In this document: positions 26,764 through 35,368 of the stretch, piece after piece
Position numbering within the stretch: the first letter of the stretch is position 1
Layout: the number at the start of each line of letters is the position of its first letter
From: Streptomyces sp. LBL
GTDB taxonomy: Bacteria > Actinomycetota > Actinomycetes > Streptomycetales > Streptomycetaceae
Length of the DNA: 64,000 nt
Assembly (NCBI RefSeq): GCF_029893585.1
Contig: NZ_JARXYX010000004.1
Coordinates: 124,001 to 188,000 of the forward strand
Direction: 5' to 3'
Notes under the pieces: generated by a model
Seen by the model: only the letters and a program-made list of their open reading frames with translations
Told to the model about the DNA's origin: nothing
Databases searched by the model: none
Position numbers and translations under genes: made by a program

Positions 26764-26948
26764 TGTGCCCCGACCCCGAGCAGGCTCCGACCCGGGCGGC
26801 GCTCGCGGCGACCCAGCTGCTGGGGCTGGGGCTGGCGCTGACGCGGTACGTCCTGCGGCTCCCGCCGTCGGTCGCGCTGGTCCGGGAGGAGGTCGTCGCC
26901 TGGCTGGGGCCGACCGTACAGCGATACCTCACGGCGCCCAGTCCTTGA
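26764..26948 (+). pseudogene. C-terminal fragment of a TetR-family regulator
   Basis: About 60 codons read CPDPEQAPTRAALAATQLLG, LGLALTRYVLRL and EEVVAWLGPTVQRYLTAPSP before TGA, the classic C-terminal ligand-domain end of Streptomyces TetR regulators. The helix-turn-helix half is missing; upstream DNA is the oppositely oriented monooxygenase remnant. The remaining bases to 27113 show no gene. Confidence 0.75.
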
Positions 26949-27113
26949 AAGTGACGGCCATGCGCTGCGGGTGGCGAGGAGGACGGCCTGCCCTGGGCAT
27001 ACCAAGGGCGCCGGCCTCGTCCACGTACGGCGGATGCGGGTACGTCGGCGGGGGCGGCGCCCTGAGGGAAGCGTGCGGGCAACCGGCGCGGGGCTCGGGC
27101 TGCGACGCTCCGG

Positions 27114-27395
27114 TCAGGCCTTGGCGTCGGCCTTGGGCTTGGTCTTGATGTTGCGGGTGGTCACGCGGTGCGACTCGTGCGACTTGTCAAGGACCAGCAC
27201 CAGGCCGGCGATGACCCCGAACAGCACGAGGGGTGCCACGACATAGAGGCCCAGCGTCTCGATGACGCTCAGGCCGGTGCCGGGATCGTCGCCGTCGTCG
27301 CGGGTCAGCGCGAGCGCGGGGGACGACATGAGCAGCATCATCAGCGTCGTACCGGCAGCCAGGGCGCCGGCGCGCAGGGCGTTCTTCTTGTCCAC
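27114..27395 (-). CDS. Small membrane protein, function unknown
   Basis: This 93-aa protein has an N-terminal signal-like helix (ALRAGALAAGTTLMMLLMSS), a short acidic extracytoplasmic stretch (RDDGDDPGTG), a second helix (LGLYVVAPLVLFGVIAGLVLVL) and a basic tail (TKPKADAKA). The GTG at 27395 is preferred: TAGTTT ends seven bases before it, so the message may be leaderless. A longer reading from an ATG at 27506 adds a Pro-rich repeat segment (APPGT repeated). I do not recognise a family. It follows a gap shared with malQ. Confidence 0.7.
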   Translation of the reverse strand: MDKKNALRAGALAAGTTLMMLLMSSPALALTRDDGDDPGTGLSVIETLGLYVVAPLVLFGVIAGLVLVLDKSHESHRVTTRNIKTKPKADAKA

Positions 27396-27664
27396 GGTGC
27401 CAAAACTATCGAACGGCGGATCGGGGCGCTCCTCCGGGGTGCCGTATGAGGAGCCGGGGGGTGCGGTGCCGGGGGGTGCGGTGCCGGGGGGTGCCACGTC
27501 GTCCATGTGTCGTCGGTCCTGGGCCTGACCGCCGTTCCGGGCCGGGCGCTGTACCGCGCGGGGAGGTTCGCATCGGCAGCCTCGACGCGATGACCGTCAA
27601 GCTCCGCGACATCGGTGCCGTTTCCTCCACTTGAGCCCGGAAAGGCGTGGGTTCGGCATTGCCC

Positions 27665-29887
27665 TCACGACTGCCGCAGTACCTCCACCAGCGCCCGCAG
27701 CCTCGCCGATCCCGCCAGCTCCTCCAGGGTCACCGGGCGGCCCTCCCTGTCCGCGATCGGCAGGCGCCAGTTCGGGTACTGGTCCCAGGTTCCCGGGATG
27801 TTCTGGGGGCGGCGGTCACCCACGCCGTCGGGGAGCCAGATGCCGAGCATGCGGGCCGGGGTGTCGAGCAGGAAGCGGTGGACGGCCTGGATCTCGGCCT
27901 CCTCCGAGGCAGGATCCGAGGCGAGGCCGGAGGCAGGGCCCGAGGCGGGATCCGAGGCAGGGTCCGAGGCGGGATCCGAGGCCCGGTCTGAGGCGGGATC
28001 CGAGGCCCGGTCTGAGGCGGGGTCTGAGGCAGGGCCCGAGGCCGGGTCTGAGGCAGGGCCCGTGACGCCCGTCGCGCTCTGGAGGAGGCCCAGGCGGGTG
28101 AGCTCGGCCAGCCACTCGGCGATGTCGGCGGACGCCTCGGCCCGTTCCTCCTCCAGGGGGCGGGTCAACAGCCCCAGGCTGTCGCGGAGTTCGACGTGCT
28201 CGCCGGTGAGGCGGGACGCGGTGGGCGGCAGGTCGTGGGTGGTGGCGGTGGCCAGGCAGTCGGCACGCCAGCGGTCGGGCAACAGCGGGCGCCCGTCGCC
28301 CTCCCAGTCCCGCTCGAACCACAGCACCGACGTACCGAGCACCCCCCGCTCGCGCAGCGCCTCGCGCACCCCGGGTTCCACCGTGCCGAGGTCCTCGCCG
28401 ATGACGACGGCCCCGGCCCGTGAGGCCTCCAGCACCAGTACGGCGAGCATGGCCTCGGCGTCGTAGTGGACGTACGTACCCTCTGTGGGCGCTTCGCCCA
28501 GCGGGACCCACCACAGGCGGAACAGGCCCATGACGTGGTCGATGCGCAGGGCGCCGGCGTAGCGGAAGAGGGCCCGCAGCAGCGAGCGGAACGGCTCGTA
28601 GCCGGACTCGGCCAGGCGGTCCGGGCGCCAGGGCGGGAGGCCCCAGTCCTGGCCGCGCGCGTTGAAGGCGTCCGGGGGCGCGCCGACGGACATACCGGCC
28701 GCGAAGTGCTCCCGCTGCGCCCAGGCGTCGGCGCCGCCGGGGTGCACCCCTACCGCGAGGTCGTGGACGACCCCGACCGGCATGCCCGCCTCGCGCGCCG
28801 CGCGCTGGGCGGCGGTGAGCTGGGTGTCGGTGAGCCAGGCGAGCCGGGAGTAGAAGTCGATCCGGTCCGTCAACTCTTCGCGGGCGCGGGCGGTTTCGGC
28901 CGAACGGGGGTCACGCAGGCCGGCCGGCCACTGGTGCCAGTCGGAGCCGTGGACCTCGGCGAGCGCGTACCAGGTGGCGTGGTCCTGAAGGGCCTCGCCC
29001 TGTTCGGCGAGGAAGTCGCGGTGGGCGGCGCCCCGACCGGGCCCGAGCGGCACCTTCCGCACCAGCTCCAGCGCCGCACGCTTCAGCTCCCACACCGCGT
29101 CCCGGTCGATCAGCGCGCCCTCCTCCAGTACCGAGGCACGCAGACGGTCGGCCCGCTCCAGCAGGGTCCGCAGGCCTTCGCGGTCCGGCGCGTAGGCGTA
29201 CTCGGGGATGTCCTCCACCCGCAGGTGGATCGGGTCGGGGAAGCGTCGCGAGGAGGGGCGGTAGGGGGAGGGGTCCGTGGGGGCGCCGGGTACGGCCGCG
29301 TGCAGCGGGTTGACCTGGACGAAGCCTGCGCCGAGCGCGCGACCGGCCCAGGAGGTCAGTTCGGCGAGGTCTCCGAGGTCGCCCATACCCCAGGAGCGGC
29401 GGGAAAGGAGGGAGTAGAGCTGGACGAGCAGGCCGTACGAGCGTCCGGTGGGCGCGGGCAGTCGGGGCGGGGCGACGATCAGGTGGGCGTCGGCGGTGCG
29501 GCCGTCGGGGGCGGTCGCGGTCAACCGGTGGACTCCGGGCGGGAGTTGGTCGGTGTCGGCGCGGGTCTCGCCCTCTTCGGTGGTGATGCGCAGCCGGGTG
29601 CCGGGCGGGAGGGCGCCGAGGACCTCGGGCGTACTGCCGCTCCAGCCCACCACGGTCGGCGGCAGCAGCCGTGCGCGCAGTTCCTCCTCGCGGGCGGCGA
29701 GCGCGGCGCGCACCGCCTCGGGCGTGTCCGCGGCGACGCCCAGGGCGGCCAGGGCCCGGGTGACGGCGGTGGCCGACGCCACGACCGTACGGTCCGGGGA
29801 GGGGCTGTAGGAGGTGGCGACGCCATGCAGCGCGGCGAGCCGCGACAGCTCCTCGGCGAGCGGCTCGGCCTGCCGCGGCGTGGTCAT
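27665..29887 (-). CDS. malQ: 4-alpha-glucanotransferase (amylomaltase)
   Basis: This 740-aa GH77 enzyme transfers alpha-1,4-glucan chains in maltodextrin or glycogen turnover. GH77 phrases include SRRSWGMGDLGDLAEL, ALFRYAGALRIDHVMGLFRLWW, the acid/base region GAVVIGEDLGTVEPGVR and ATTHDLPPTASRLTG. Near residues 607-661 an insert of (x)DPAS tetrapeptides, encoded by a 12-bp tandem repeat, interrupts the C-terminal region; family members lack it. The ATG at 29887 is embedded in the first unit of an upstream 20-bp repeat array. The N-terminal Streptomyces-type extension before the barrel is present. Confidence 0.93.
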   Translation of the reverse strand: MTTPRQAEPLAEELSRLAALHGVATSYSPSPDRTVVASATAVTRALAALGVAADTPEAVRAALAAREEELRARLLPPTVVGWSGSTPEVLGALPPGTRLRITTEEGETRADTDQLPPGVHRLTATAPDGRTADAHLIVAPPRLPAPTGRSYGLLVQLYSLLSRRSWGMGDLGDLAELTSWAGRALGAGFVQVNPLHAAVPGAPTDPSPYRPSSRRFPDPIHLRVEDIPEYAYAPDREGLRTLLERADRLRASVLEEGALIDRDAVWELKRAALELVRKVPLGPGRGAAHRDFLAEQGEALQDHATWYALAEVHGSDWHQWPAGLRDPRSAETARAREELTDRIDFYSRLAWLTDTQLTAAQRAAREAGMPVGVVHDLAVGVHPGGADAWAQREHFAAGMSVGAPPDAFNARGQDWGLPPWRPDRLAESGYEPFRSLLRALFRYAGALRIDHVMGLFRLWWVPLGEAPTEGTYVHYDAEAMLAVLVLEASRAGAVVIGEDLGTVEPGVREALRERGVLGTSVLWFERDWEGDGRPLLPDRWRADCLATATTHDLPPTASRLTGEHVELRDSLGLLTRPLEEERAEASADIAEWLAELTRLGLLQSATGVTGPASDPASGPASDPASDRASDPASDRASDPASDPASDPASGPASGLASDPASEEAEIQAVHRFLLDTPARMLGIWLPDGVGDRRPQNIPGTWDQYPNWRLPIADREGRPVTLEELAGSARLRALVEVLRQS
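27900..28065. repeat. In-frame 12-bp repeat expansion in malQ
   Basis: About 13-14 imperfect copies of a GATCCGAGGCGG-type 12-mer encode alternating DPAS, GPAS and DRAS tetrapeptides. A higher-order 24-bp period is visible. Because the unit is a multiple of three, the reading frame is kept. Confidence 0.9.
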
Positions 29888-30030
29888 GAACGGCTCCGCG
29901 TGGTCATGTGCAGCTCCGCGTGGTCAGGTACGGCTCCGCGTGGTCAGGGGCGGCTCCGCATGGTCAGGGGCGGCTCCGCATGGTCAGGGGCGGCTCCGCA
30001 TGGTCAGGGGCGGCTAGGCATAGTTATGTT
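29880..30030. repeat. 20-bp tandem repeats at the malQ start
   Basis: CTCCGCGTGGTCAGGGGCGG-type units begin at 29894, 29914, 29934, 29954, 29974 and 29994, with a degenerate one at 30014. On the malQ strand each carries a copy of the malQ start region (ATGACCACGCGG or a CTGACCATGCGG variant), as if the first 20 bases of malQ had been amplified upstream. No ribosome-binding site is obvious in the array. Confidence 0.85.
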
Positions 30031-30051
30031 CCCGCTCCGCGCCGTCATCTA

Positions 30052-30306
30052 CTACTCCGAGTAGGCGTCGGATTCGCTGGTCAGCGGGGCGGCGTCGGCG
30101 AGGGGCGGCTCGCTGGTGAGGGGCTCGGCGTCGGGCAGGGGCGGTTCGCTGGTCAGAGGGGCCTCTCCGCCGGCACCCTCCGCGCTGAACACACACAGGT
30201 GGAGATCGGCTGCGGCGGACGACTCCGCCTCGGACAGGGCGGGGGCGAAGGGGTCCGCCTCGGGTTTGGAGAGCGCCGAGAGCAGAAGATGCGCCGATGC
30301 GGCCAT
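30052..30306 (-). CDS. Small acidic protein with C-terminal repeats
   Basis: This 84-aa protein starts at an ATG with a perfect AAGGAGG site five bases away. Residues 1-45 are Ala/Ser-rich with a lone Cys (LHLCVFSAEG). The rest holds three copies of PLTSEPPLxDA-like sequence (PLTSEPPLPDAEPLTSEPPL and so on), ending SDAYSE. It is strongly acidic and probably disordered. It could be a structural or precursor peptide; no modifying enzyme or transporter is adjacent. I do not recognise a family. The 256 bases to the sigma-factor gene contain a 10-bp triple repeat (GCGGGCCTCT) but no other gene. Confidence 0.6.
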   Translation of the reverse strand: MAASAHLLLSALSKPEADPFAPALSEAESSAAADLHLCVFSAEGAGGEAPLTSEPPLPDAEPLTSEPPLADAAPLTSESDAYSE

Positions 30307-30562
30307 GGGGGCCTCCTTGTCGAGTACGACGAGCGGATACCGCAGCACTACCCAGCGGTCGCTGGGGCAGACGTACACGAAGGAACAACGTGCCTCTCGT
30401 CACATCCTGTTCCGGTGCGACCCTTCCAGTCGGGGGCATTTGCCGCACAACAGTCATTCCCTCCGAGCCGCGGGCCTCTGCGGGCCTCTGCGGGCCTCTG
30501 CGGGACGCGCAATGCGGTGAAGCTCGTGAACCAGGCGCTCGGAGGTCGTCGATAGACCAGGT

Positions 30563-31222
30563 GTGAGACTGTTCCGCCCCATGGGGGGCCACCCGGAGAA
30601 AGACCAGGGAGACGCGGAGGGCTCTGACGCGGCGCTGTTGCGTGCCGTCGCGGGCGGGGACTCGGCGGCGATGGCCGCGCTGTACGACCGGCACGCCGGG
30701 TGGCTGCACGCGCGGCTGACCCGGCGCTGCGCCGATCCAGAGGTCGTGCGCGAGGTGCTGCAGGACACGTTCGTGACCGTGTGGCGGTCGGCGGCCGGAC
30801 ATCGCGGCAAGGAGGCTGGCGGCTGGCTGTGGACGATCGCCGCGCGCCGCCTGGTCGACGCGCGGCGGGCACACGAGCGGGCGGCGCGGGTGGCGCCGTT
30901 GGAGCGGGCGGACGGCGGCGGGTACGAGGCGGCCGCGGTCGCACCGTCCGCGGAGGACCGGGTGCTGGCGGCGCTGGAGTACGGCGATGTCGGCACCGCC
31001 CTGGACCGCATCTCGCCCGAGTTGCGCGAGGTGCTGCGCGCGACGGTCGTCGACGGGCTGACCACCCGCGAGACAGCACGCCTGCTCGGCATCCCCGAGG
31101 GCACCGTCAAATCCCGCGCGATGCGCGCCCGCGCCGAACTCCGCGCGGTTCTCACGCAGTTGAACCCGTCCTCGATGACGCGGTCCTCGATGACCCCGCC
31201 CCCGATGGGAGGCCCGGCATGA
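30563..31222 (+). CDS. ECF-type RNA polymerase sigma factor
   Basis: This 219-aa protein has sigma region 2 (LYDRHAGWLHARLTRRC then EVLQDTFVTVWRSA, about 40-75) and region 4 helix-turn-helix (LTTRETARLLGIPEGTVKSRAMRARAELRA, about 165-195). It directs RNA polymerase to a small regulon. The GTG at 30563 is the first in-frame start; an ATG follows at codon 7. Its stop overlaps the next start (ATGA at 31219), coupling it to a zinc-finger anti-sigma factor. It heads a five-gene operon with an ABC exporter. Confidence 0.9.
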   Translation: MRLFRPMGGHPEKDQGDAEGSDAALLRAVAGGDSAAMAALYDRHAGWLHARLTRRCADPEVVREVLQDTFVTVWRSAAGHRGKEAGGWLWTIAARRLVDARRAHERAARVAPLERADGGGYEAAAVAPSAEDRVLAALEYGDVGTALDRISPELREVLRATVVDGLTTRETARLLGIPEGTVKSRAMRARAELRAVLTQLNPSSMTRSSMTPPPMGGPA

Positions 31223-32163
31223 CCGTATGGCACGCGTCCGACGACCTGGTCGCCCGCTACGGCGACGGCACCCTCCCGGAACCGGATGCCTGGTCCCTGG
31301 AGAAACACCTGGAGAGCTGCGCCGGGTGCGCGACCCGCGTCTCCCGGGCAGTACGGCAGACGGTGGCGGGGGTGGCACTGGCGGAGGTACGGGAGGCGGT
31401 ACTGGGAGCGGCTCCCGCACCGGCTCAGGCACCGGCACCGGCACCCGTACCCGTACCCGTACCCGTACCCGTACCCGTACCCGCCAAGAAGTCACCGCTC
31501 CCCTCCCTCACCCGCCTCACCCGCCTCACCCACATCCCTCGCCTCCCCCACATCCTCTGGGCCGCCGGCCCCGCAGTTCGCGGCGCCTGGCTCTCCGCTG
31601 TGCTGCTCGTCGCCTTCGGGGCCGTGGCGCTCGCGTACGGCGCCGACGTCACCGGCGTACGACCGCTGCTGCTGACCGTCGCACCGGTCGTGCCGGTCGT
31701 CGGGGTCGCCCTGTCCTACGGGTCGCACGCCGACCCGCTGCACGAGATCGCCGCCGCCACGCCGTCCTCCGGACTGCGGCTGGTGCTGACACGGACGGCC
31801 GCCGTGCTGGCGGTGAGCGTGCCGCTGCTGACGCTCGCCGGGCTGCTGGTGCCGTCGTCGGGGGCACCGGGCGCGGCAGCCTGGCTGCTGCCCGGGCTCG
31901 CGCTGACGCTGGCCTCGCTGGCCCTGGCCGGCTACGTCGGCTTCCGTCCGGCGACGGCCGTGACCGGCGGGGGCTGGCTGTGCGCCGTGCTCGCCCCGGC
32001 GCTCGCCACCCCGGACGGTCGGCTCACGGCCCGGCTGACCGAGCAGCTCGCGTACTGCCTCGACGGCGCCCAGGCCCAGGGCGGCTGGGCGGCGGCGGCT
32101 GTCCTGTCCGCCGTCCTGCTGGCCGCCCGCCGACCCGCCTACGACCGCCTGGAGACGCGTTGA
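31219..32163 (+). CDS. Membrane-bound zinc-finger anti-sigma factor
   Basis: This 314-aa protein has an N-terminal zf-HC2/ZAS motif HLESCAGC (H-x3-C-x2-C, about residues 30-37) that should hold the ECF sigma factor. A Pro-Val repeat linker (PVPVPVPVPVPV, encoded by GTACCC repeats) leads to about six hydrophobic helices from residue 120 onward. The polytopic membrane part is longer than the single helix of simple anti-sigma factors. It is coupled to the sigma gene by ATGA. Confidence 0.85.
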   Translation: MTVWHASDDLVARYGDGTLPEPDAWSLEKHLESCAGCATRVSRAVRQTVAGVALAEVREAVLGAAPAPAQAPAPAPVPVPVPVPVPVPAKKSPLPSLTRLTRLTHIPRLPHILWAAGPAVRGAWLSAVLLVAFGAVALAYGADVTGVRPLLLTVAPVVPVVGVALSYGSHADPLHEIAAATPSSGLRLVLTRTAAVLAVSVPLLTLAGLLVPSSGAPGAAAWLLPGLALTLASLALAGYVGFRPATAVTGGGWLCAVLAPALATPDGRLTARLTEQLAYCLDGAQAQGGWAAAAVLSAVLLAARRPAYDRLETR

Positions 32164-32281
32164 GCCCGGCCGGGACCCCGTCTGTCCCCGCCCCCGTCTG
32201 CCCTCCCCTGGCCGCCCTCCCTGCCGTCGCCCCCCTCTCTGCCTTCCCTGCCCTCTCTGCCTTCCCACCCCTGGAGAACCG

Positions 32282-33139
32282 TTGAGCACGATACGAGTGA
32301 TCGGACTGCGCGTCCGGCACCGCAGAACCGTCGCCCTCGACGCGGTGGACCTCGACTTCGGCCCCGGTGTGCACGGGCTGCTCGGTCCGAACGGGGCCGG
32401 CAAGACCTCGCTGATCCGGATCCTCGCCACAGTCGCCGCGCCGACCGGCGGCCGGGTGGAACTGCTCGGGGACGACATCAGCGACCACCGAAAGCGGGCC
32501 GCGGTACGCCGTCGGCTGGGTTATCTGCCGCAGGAGTTCGGCTACTACCCGGGGTTCACCGTGCGGGAGTTCGTCGCGTACGTCGCCTGGCTGAAGGAGA
32601 TGCCCGCCGCCGTCGCCCCGGCCGCCGTGGAACGGGCCGTCGCCCGCGTCGGGCTCGCCGACCGCATCGACGCCAAGGTCAAAACGCTGTCCGGCGGCAT
32701 GATCCGCCGCGTCGGCATCGCGCAGGCCATCGTCAACGACCCGGACGTGCTGCTGCTCGACGAGCCGACCTCCGGTCTCGACCCGGAGCAGCGCGTGGAG
32801 TTCCGCGAGTTGCTGCGCGAGCTGGGCGGCTCGTCCACCGTCCTGGTCTCCACCCACCTGGTGGAGGACGTGGCCGCGGCCTGCACGGAGGTCACCCTCG
32901 TCGAGTCGGGCCGGGTCGCCTACCGCGGCACGCCCTCCTCGCTCGCCGCGCTCGGCGAGTCCGCGCTCGGCGAGTCCGCGGACGGTGTCGCAGACGGCGT
33001 CATGGGCGTCGCGGGCGTCGCGGGCGACAACCCGATCGAGCGGGGCTACACGGCGGCCCTGCGCACGCACCGCGCGTCGGCCGCACCCACCACACCCGCC
33101 ACACCTGCCGCGTCCGCGTGGGAGAGGACGGCGCGATGA
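32282..33139 (+). CDS. ABC transporter ATP-binding protein (exporter type)
   Basis: This 285-aa ATPase has Walker A GPNGAGKTS (about 37-45), LSGGMIRR signature, Walker B VLLLDEPTSGLDPEQ and switch STHLVED. The ATPase pairs with the permease encoded next. The TTG at 32282 has GGAGAA upstream. The C terminus carries GESALGESADG and AxTTPATPA low-complexity sequence from short repeats. It lies in the sigma/anti-sigma operon, so the transporter may respond to the same signal. Confidence 0.9.
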   Translation: MSTIRVIGLRVRHRRTVALDAVDLDFGPGVHGLLGPNGAGKTSLIRILATVAAPTGGRVELLGDDISDHRKRAAVRRRLGYLPQEFGYYPGFTVREFVAYVAWLKEMPAAVAPAAVERAVARVGLADRIDAKVKTLSGGMIRRVGIAQAIVNDPDVLLLDEPTSGLDPEQRVEFRELLRELGGSSTVLVSTHLVEDVAAACTEVTLVESGRVAYRGTPSSLAALGESALGESADGVADGVMGVAGVAGDNPIERGYTAALRTHRASAAPTTPATPAASAWERTAR

Positions 33140-34479
33140 CCCTCGTGGCGGCGAGAGAACGAGAAGGATCGATCCGCCCCCACCACCCCCTGCGGGCCGA
33201 GGTGGTCCGCGGCTTCGGGCCCTGGGCCGGCGCCGCGGTCCTGGTGACAGTGGCGGTCGCGCTGGGCGCGAGCGCGCGGCAGTGGCAGGGCGGCTGGGCC
33301 GAGACCCGGGAGCACCTGCACACGGTGGCCGGGATGCTGGGCGTGCCGCTCGCCCTGGCCGCGGGCTGCTGGCACGGCGGACGTGAACGCCGACGCCGTA
33401 CCGGGGAGCTGATGGCGACGGCCGCGCGCGCCCCGCTCGCCCGGCTGCTGGCATCGGGACTGCCGCTGATGCTGTGGGTGATCGTCGGGTACGCGGTCGC
33501 GGTCCTGCTGGCCTGGCTCGCCACCTGGTACTGCGCCACCGGCGACAGCCCGTACGTGATCGCGCCCCTCACGGATGCGGCGGTCCTCGCGTCGGCCGTC
33601 CTGGCGGGCCAGGTCGTGGGCCGGCTGGTGGCCTGGCGGCTCGCGGCACCGCTGCTGGCGTTGGGCGGGTACGTCGGCATCGGCATGCTCGCGTACGGCA
33701 GCGGCACCAACTCCTACGCGCCCCTGTCGCCGGGCGTCGACGGTATGCCCGACTCGGTCCCGGTGTGGTGGCAGCCGCTCGCGATGGCGGCGTGGGCGGG
33801 CGGTCTCGCGGGCGCTGCCGTCCTGGCGTACGCGGCCCGGCGCCGGGCCGTCGCCCTGCTGCCGCTGGCCGCCGCGGTCGCCGCCGGCACGCTGCTGGTG
33901 CAGACCGGCGAGGACGCCCTGTGGCGCACCGGCCCACTCGCCCGCCGCCAGGTGTGCGACACCTCCACCACCCCGCAGATCTGCGTGAACGCCCGCTACG
34001 AGGGCCTTCTCCCGCAGGTCAGGAAGGCCCTGTCCGGGCTCACCGGCCGACTGGAGGGCGTCCAGAATCTGCCGGTGCGGTTCGAGGACAGGCCGGGGGC
34101 TCCGGCGCGGGACGAGGCGCAACTGCCGACGCTCACCCCGATCGGCTGGTCCGTCGTACGGGGTGAACTCACCGATCCGCAGCGGTACGCGTGGGAGGCC
34201 GGGATGTTGCTGTACGGCCGGTCCGAGTGCGACCGGGCCGACCCGCGCTGGGATCCGGTCGACAGTGCCGTGGAGCATTATCTGGCGCCCAGCCCGGAGG
34301 AGAAGTACTTCGACGATCTGCTCGCCGGGAACGGCGCGGCGGACCGCGCGAGGCTCAACGCCCGGACCGCGGCCCGCGCCCGCCTGGAGGCGATGGGCGA
34401 GGACGAACGCCGGGCCTGGCTGTCGGAGTACTTCGCGACGACGGACCAGTGCGACGGGAGCGGGGTGCCGACGCTGTGA
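33136..34479 (+). CDS. ABC transporter permease-like membrane protein
   Basis: This 447-aa protein has about six membrane helices in residues 30-255. A long extracytoplasmic or cytoplasmic domain (about 260-447) with two Cys (RRQVCDTSTTPQICVNARYE) follows. The ATG at 33136 overlaps the ATPase stop, and its own stop overlaps the next gene's GTG, so all three are translationally coupled. The substrate is unknown. The non-membrane domain is unusual for an ABC-2 permease and may sense or bind a ligand. Confidence 0.75.
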   Translation: MTLVAAREREGSIRPHHPLRAEVVRGFGPWAGAAVLVTVAVALGASARQWQGGWAETREHLHTVAGMLGVPLALAAGCWHGGRERRRRTGELMATAARAPLARLLASGLPLMLWVIVGYAVAVLLAWLATWYCATGDSPYVIAPLTDAAVLASAVLAGQVVGRLVAWRLAAPLLALGGYVGIGMLAYGSGTNSYAPLSPGVDGMPDSVPVWWQPLAMAAWAGGLAGAAVLAYAARRRAVALLPLAAAVAAGTLLVQTGEDALWRTGPLARRQVCDTSTTPQICVNARYEGLLPQVRKALSGLTGRLEGVQNLPVRFEDRPGAPARDEAQLPTLTPIGWSVVRGELTDPQRYAWEAGMLLYGRSECDRADPRWDPVDSAVEHYLAPSPEEKYFDDLLAGNGAADRARLNARTAARARLEAMGEDERRAWLSEYFATTDQCDGSGVPTL

Positions 34480-35150
34480 GCCGCGACGTCCGCCTCTACG
34501 CCCGCGCCCGCTCCACCACCTCGCGCGCCACCTCGCGCGCCACCCCGCTCGCCGGCTCGCTCCTGTACGCCCGCTCGCGTGCCGTCCCGCGCGCCCTCGC
34601 CGCGCTCCTCGCCACCGCGGCCCTCGCCGTAGCGGCGTCCGACGGTCTGGACGCCTACGTGGACCCCGAGCGGCGGGTGCCCGTGGTGGCGCTGGCCCCG
34701 CTGTTCGCCGCCGCGGTGATCGGGACGAGCCTGCACACCGCCACCGACGAACTGGATCGTACGGCGGTCCGCCCCTGGTGGCGGCGGCGCCTGGTCCATC
34801 TCCTGGTATTGACGGCGCTCACCACGGCCCTGCTGCCGTTGGCGGTGCTCGGACACGCGTCCGTTTTCGGCCCGCCCGCGATGATCCGCAACACGCTCGG
34901 CTCGACGGGCCTCACCGCGGCGGCGGCCGCCCTGCTCGGCGCCCGGCTGAGCTGGCTTCCGGCGTTCGGCTATGTCAGCGCGGTGTACCTGGGGTCCGCC
35001 GGGGCCCACGGGCGGTGGAGCACAGTGTGGGCGTGGCCGGTGCAGCCGGGCGGCGGGACGGGCGCCTGGGCCGCGGCGGCGGTCGTCTTCGTCGCGGGCG
35101 GGGCGCTCTACGTCGTTCGGGGGGCGCGGGCGGAGGCCGGGCCCCCCTGA
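34476..35150 (+). CDS. Integral membrane protein of the ABC operon
   Basis: This 224-aa protein has about six hydrophobic segments and an Arg/Ala-rich N terminus (RARSTTSRATSRATPLAG). It begins at GTG 34476, overlapping the previous stop. It is probably the second permease subunit. No family is recognised. Three imperfect 18-bp repeats follow the stop. Confidence 0.7.
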   Translation: MSRDVRLYARARSTTSRATSRATPLAGSLLYARSRAVPRALAALLATAALAVAASDGLDAYVDPERRVPVVALAPLFAAAVIGTSLHTATDELDRTAVRPWWRRRLVHLLVLTALTTALLPLAVLGHASVFGPPAMIRNTLGSTGLTAAAAALLGARLSWLPAFGYVSAVYLGSAGAHGRWSTVWAWPVQPGGGTGAWAAAAVVFVAGGALYVVRGARAEAGPP

Positions 35151-35206
35151 GGGACCCGGCGCCCCTGAGGGACCGGGCGCTTCTGAGGGACCCGGCGCCC
35201 CTGTGT
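35147..35206. repeat. Three 18-bp repeats after the ABC operon
   Basis: CTGAGGGACCCGGCGCCC-like units at about 35147, 35165 and 35183. The CCCGGCGCC cores could also pair as hairpins, but no standard terminator is formed. Confidence 0.6.
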
Positions 35207-35368
35207 GACGCCCTCACCCCGCAGGGTCCCACGCCTCCACGGGCCCCGCGCCACGGACGGAACCGACCACATTCCCGTCCGGCGTGGGGCCCTGGAAGCC
35301 ATCGGGATCACCAGGTGCCACCGGTGGCAGTGCGGGCGTCACCGGGTATGCAAAAGCCCGGATCATCG

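Noticed and set aside
27396..27506. Longer N terminus of the small membrane protein starting at 27506.
   Set aside because: It adds Pro-rich repeat sequence of low complexity. The GTG at 27395 gives a normal signal-like start with a -10 element placed for a leaderless message, though the longer form is not excluded.
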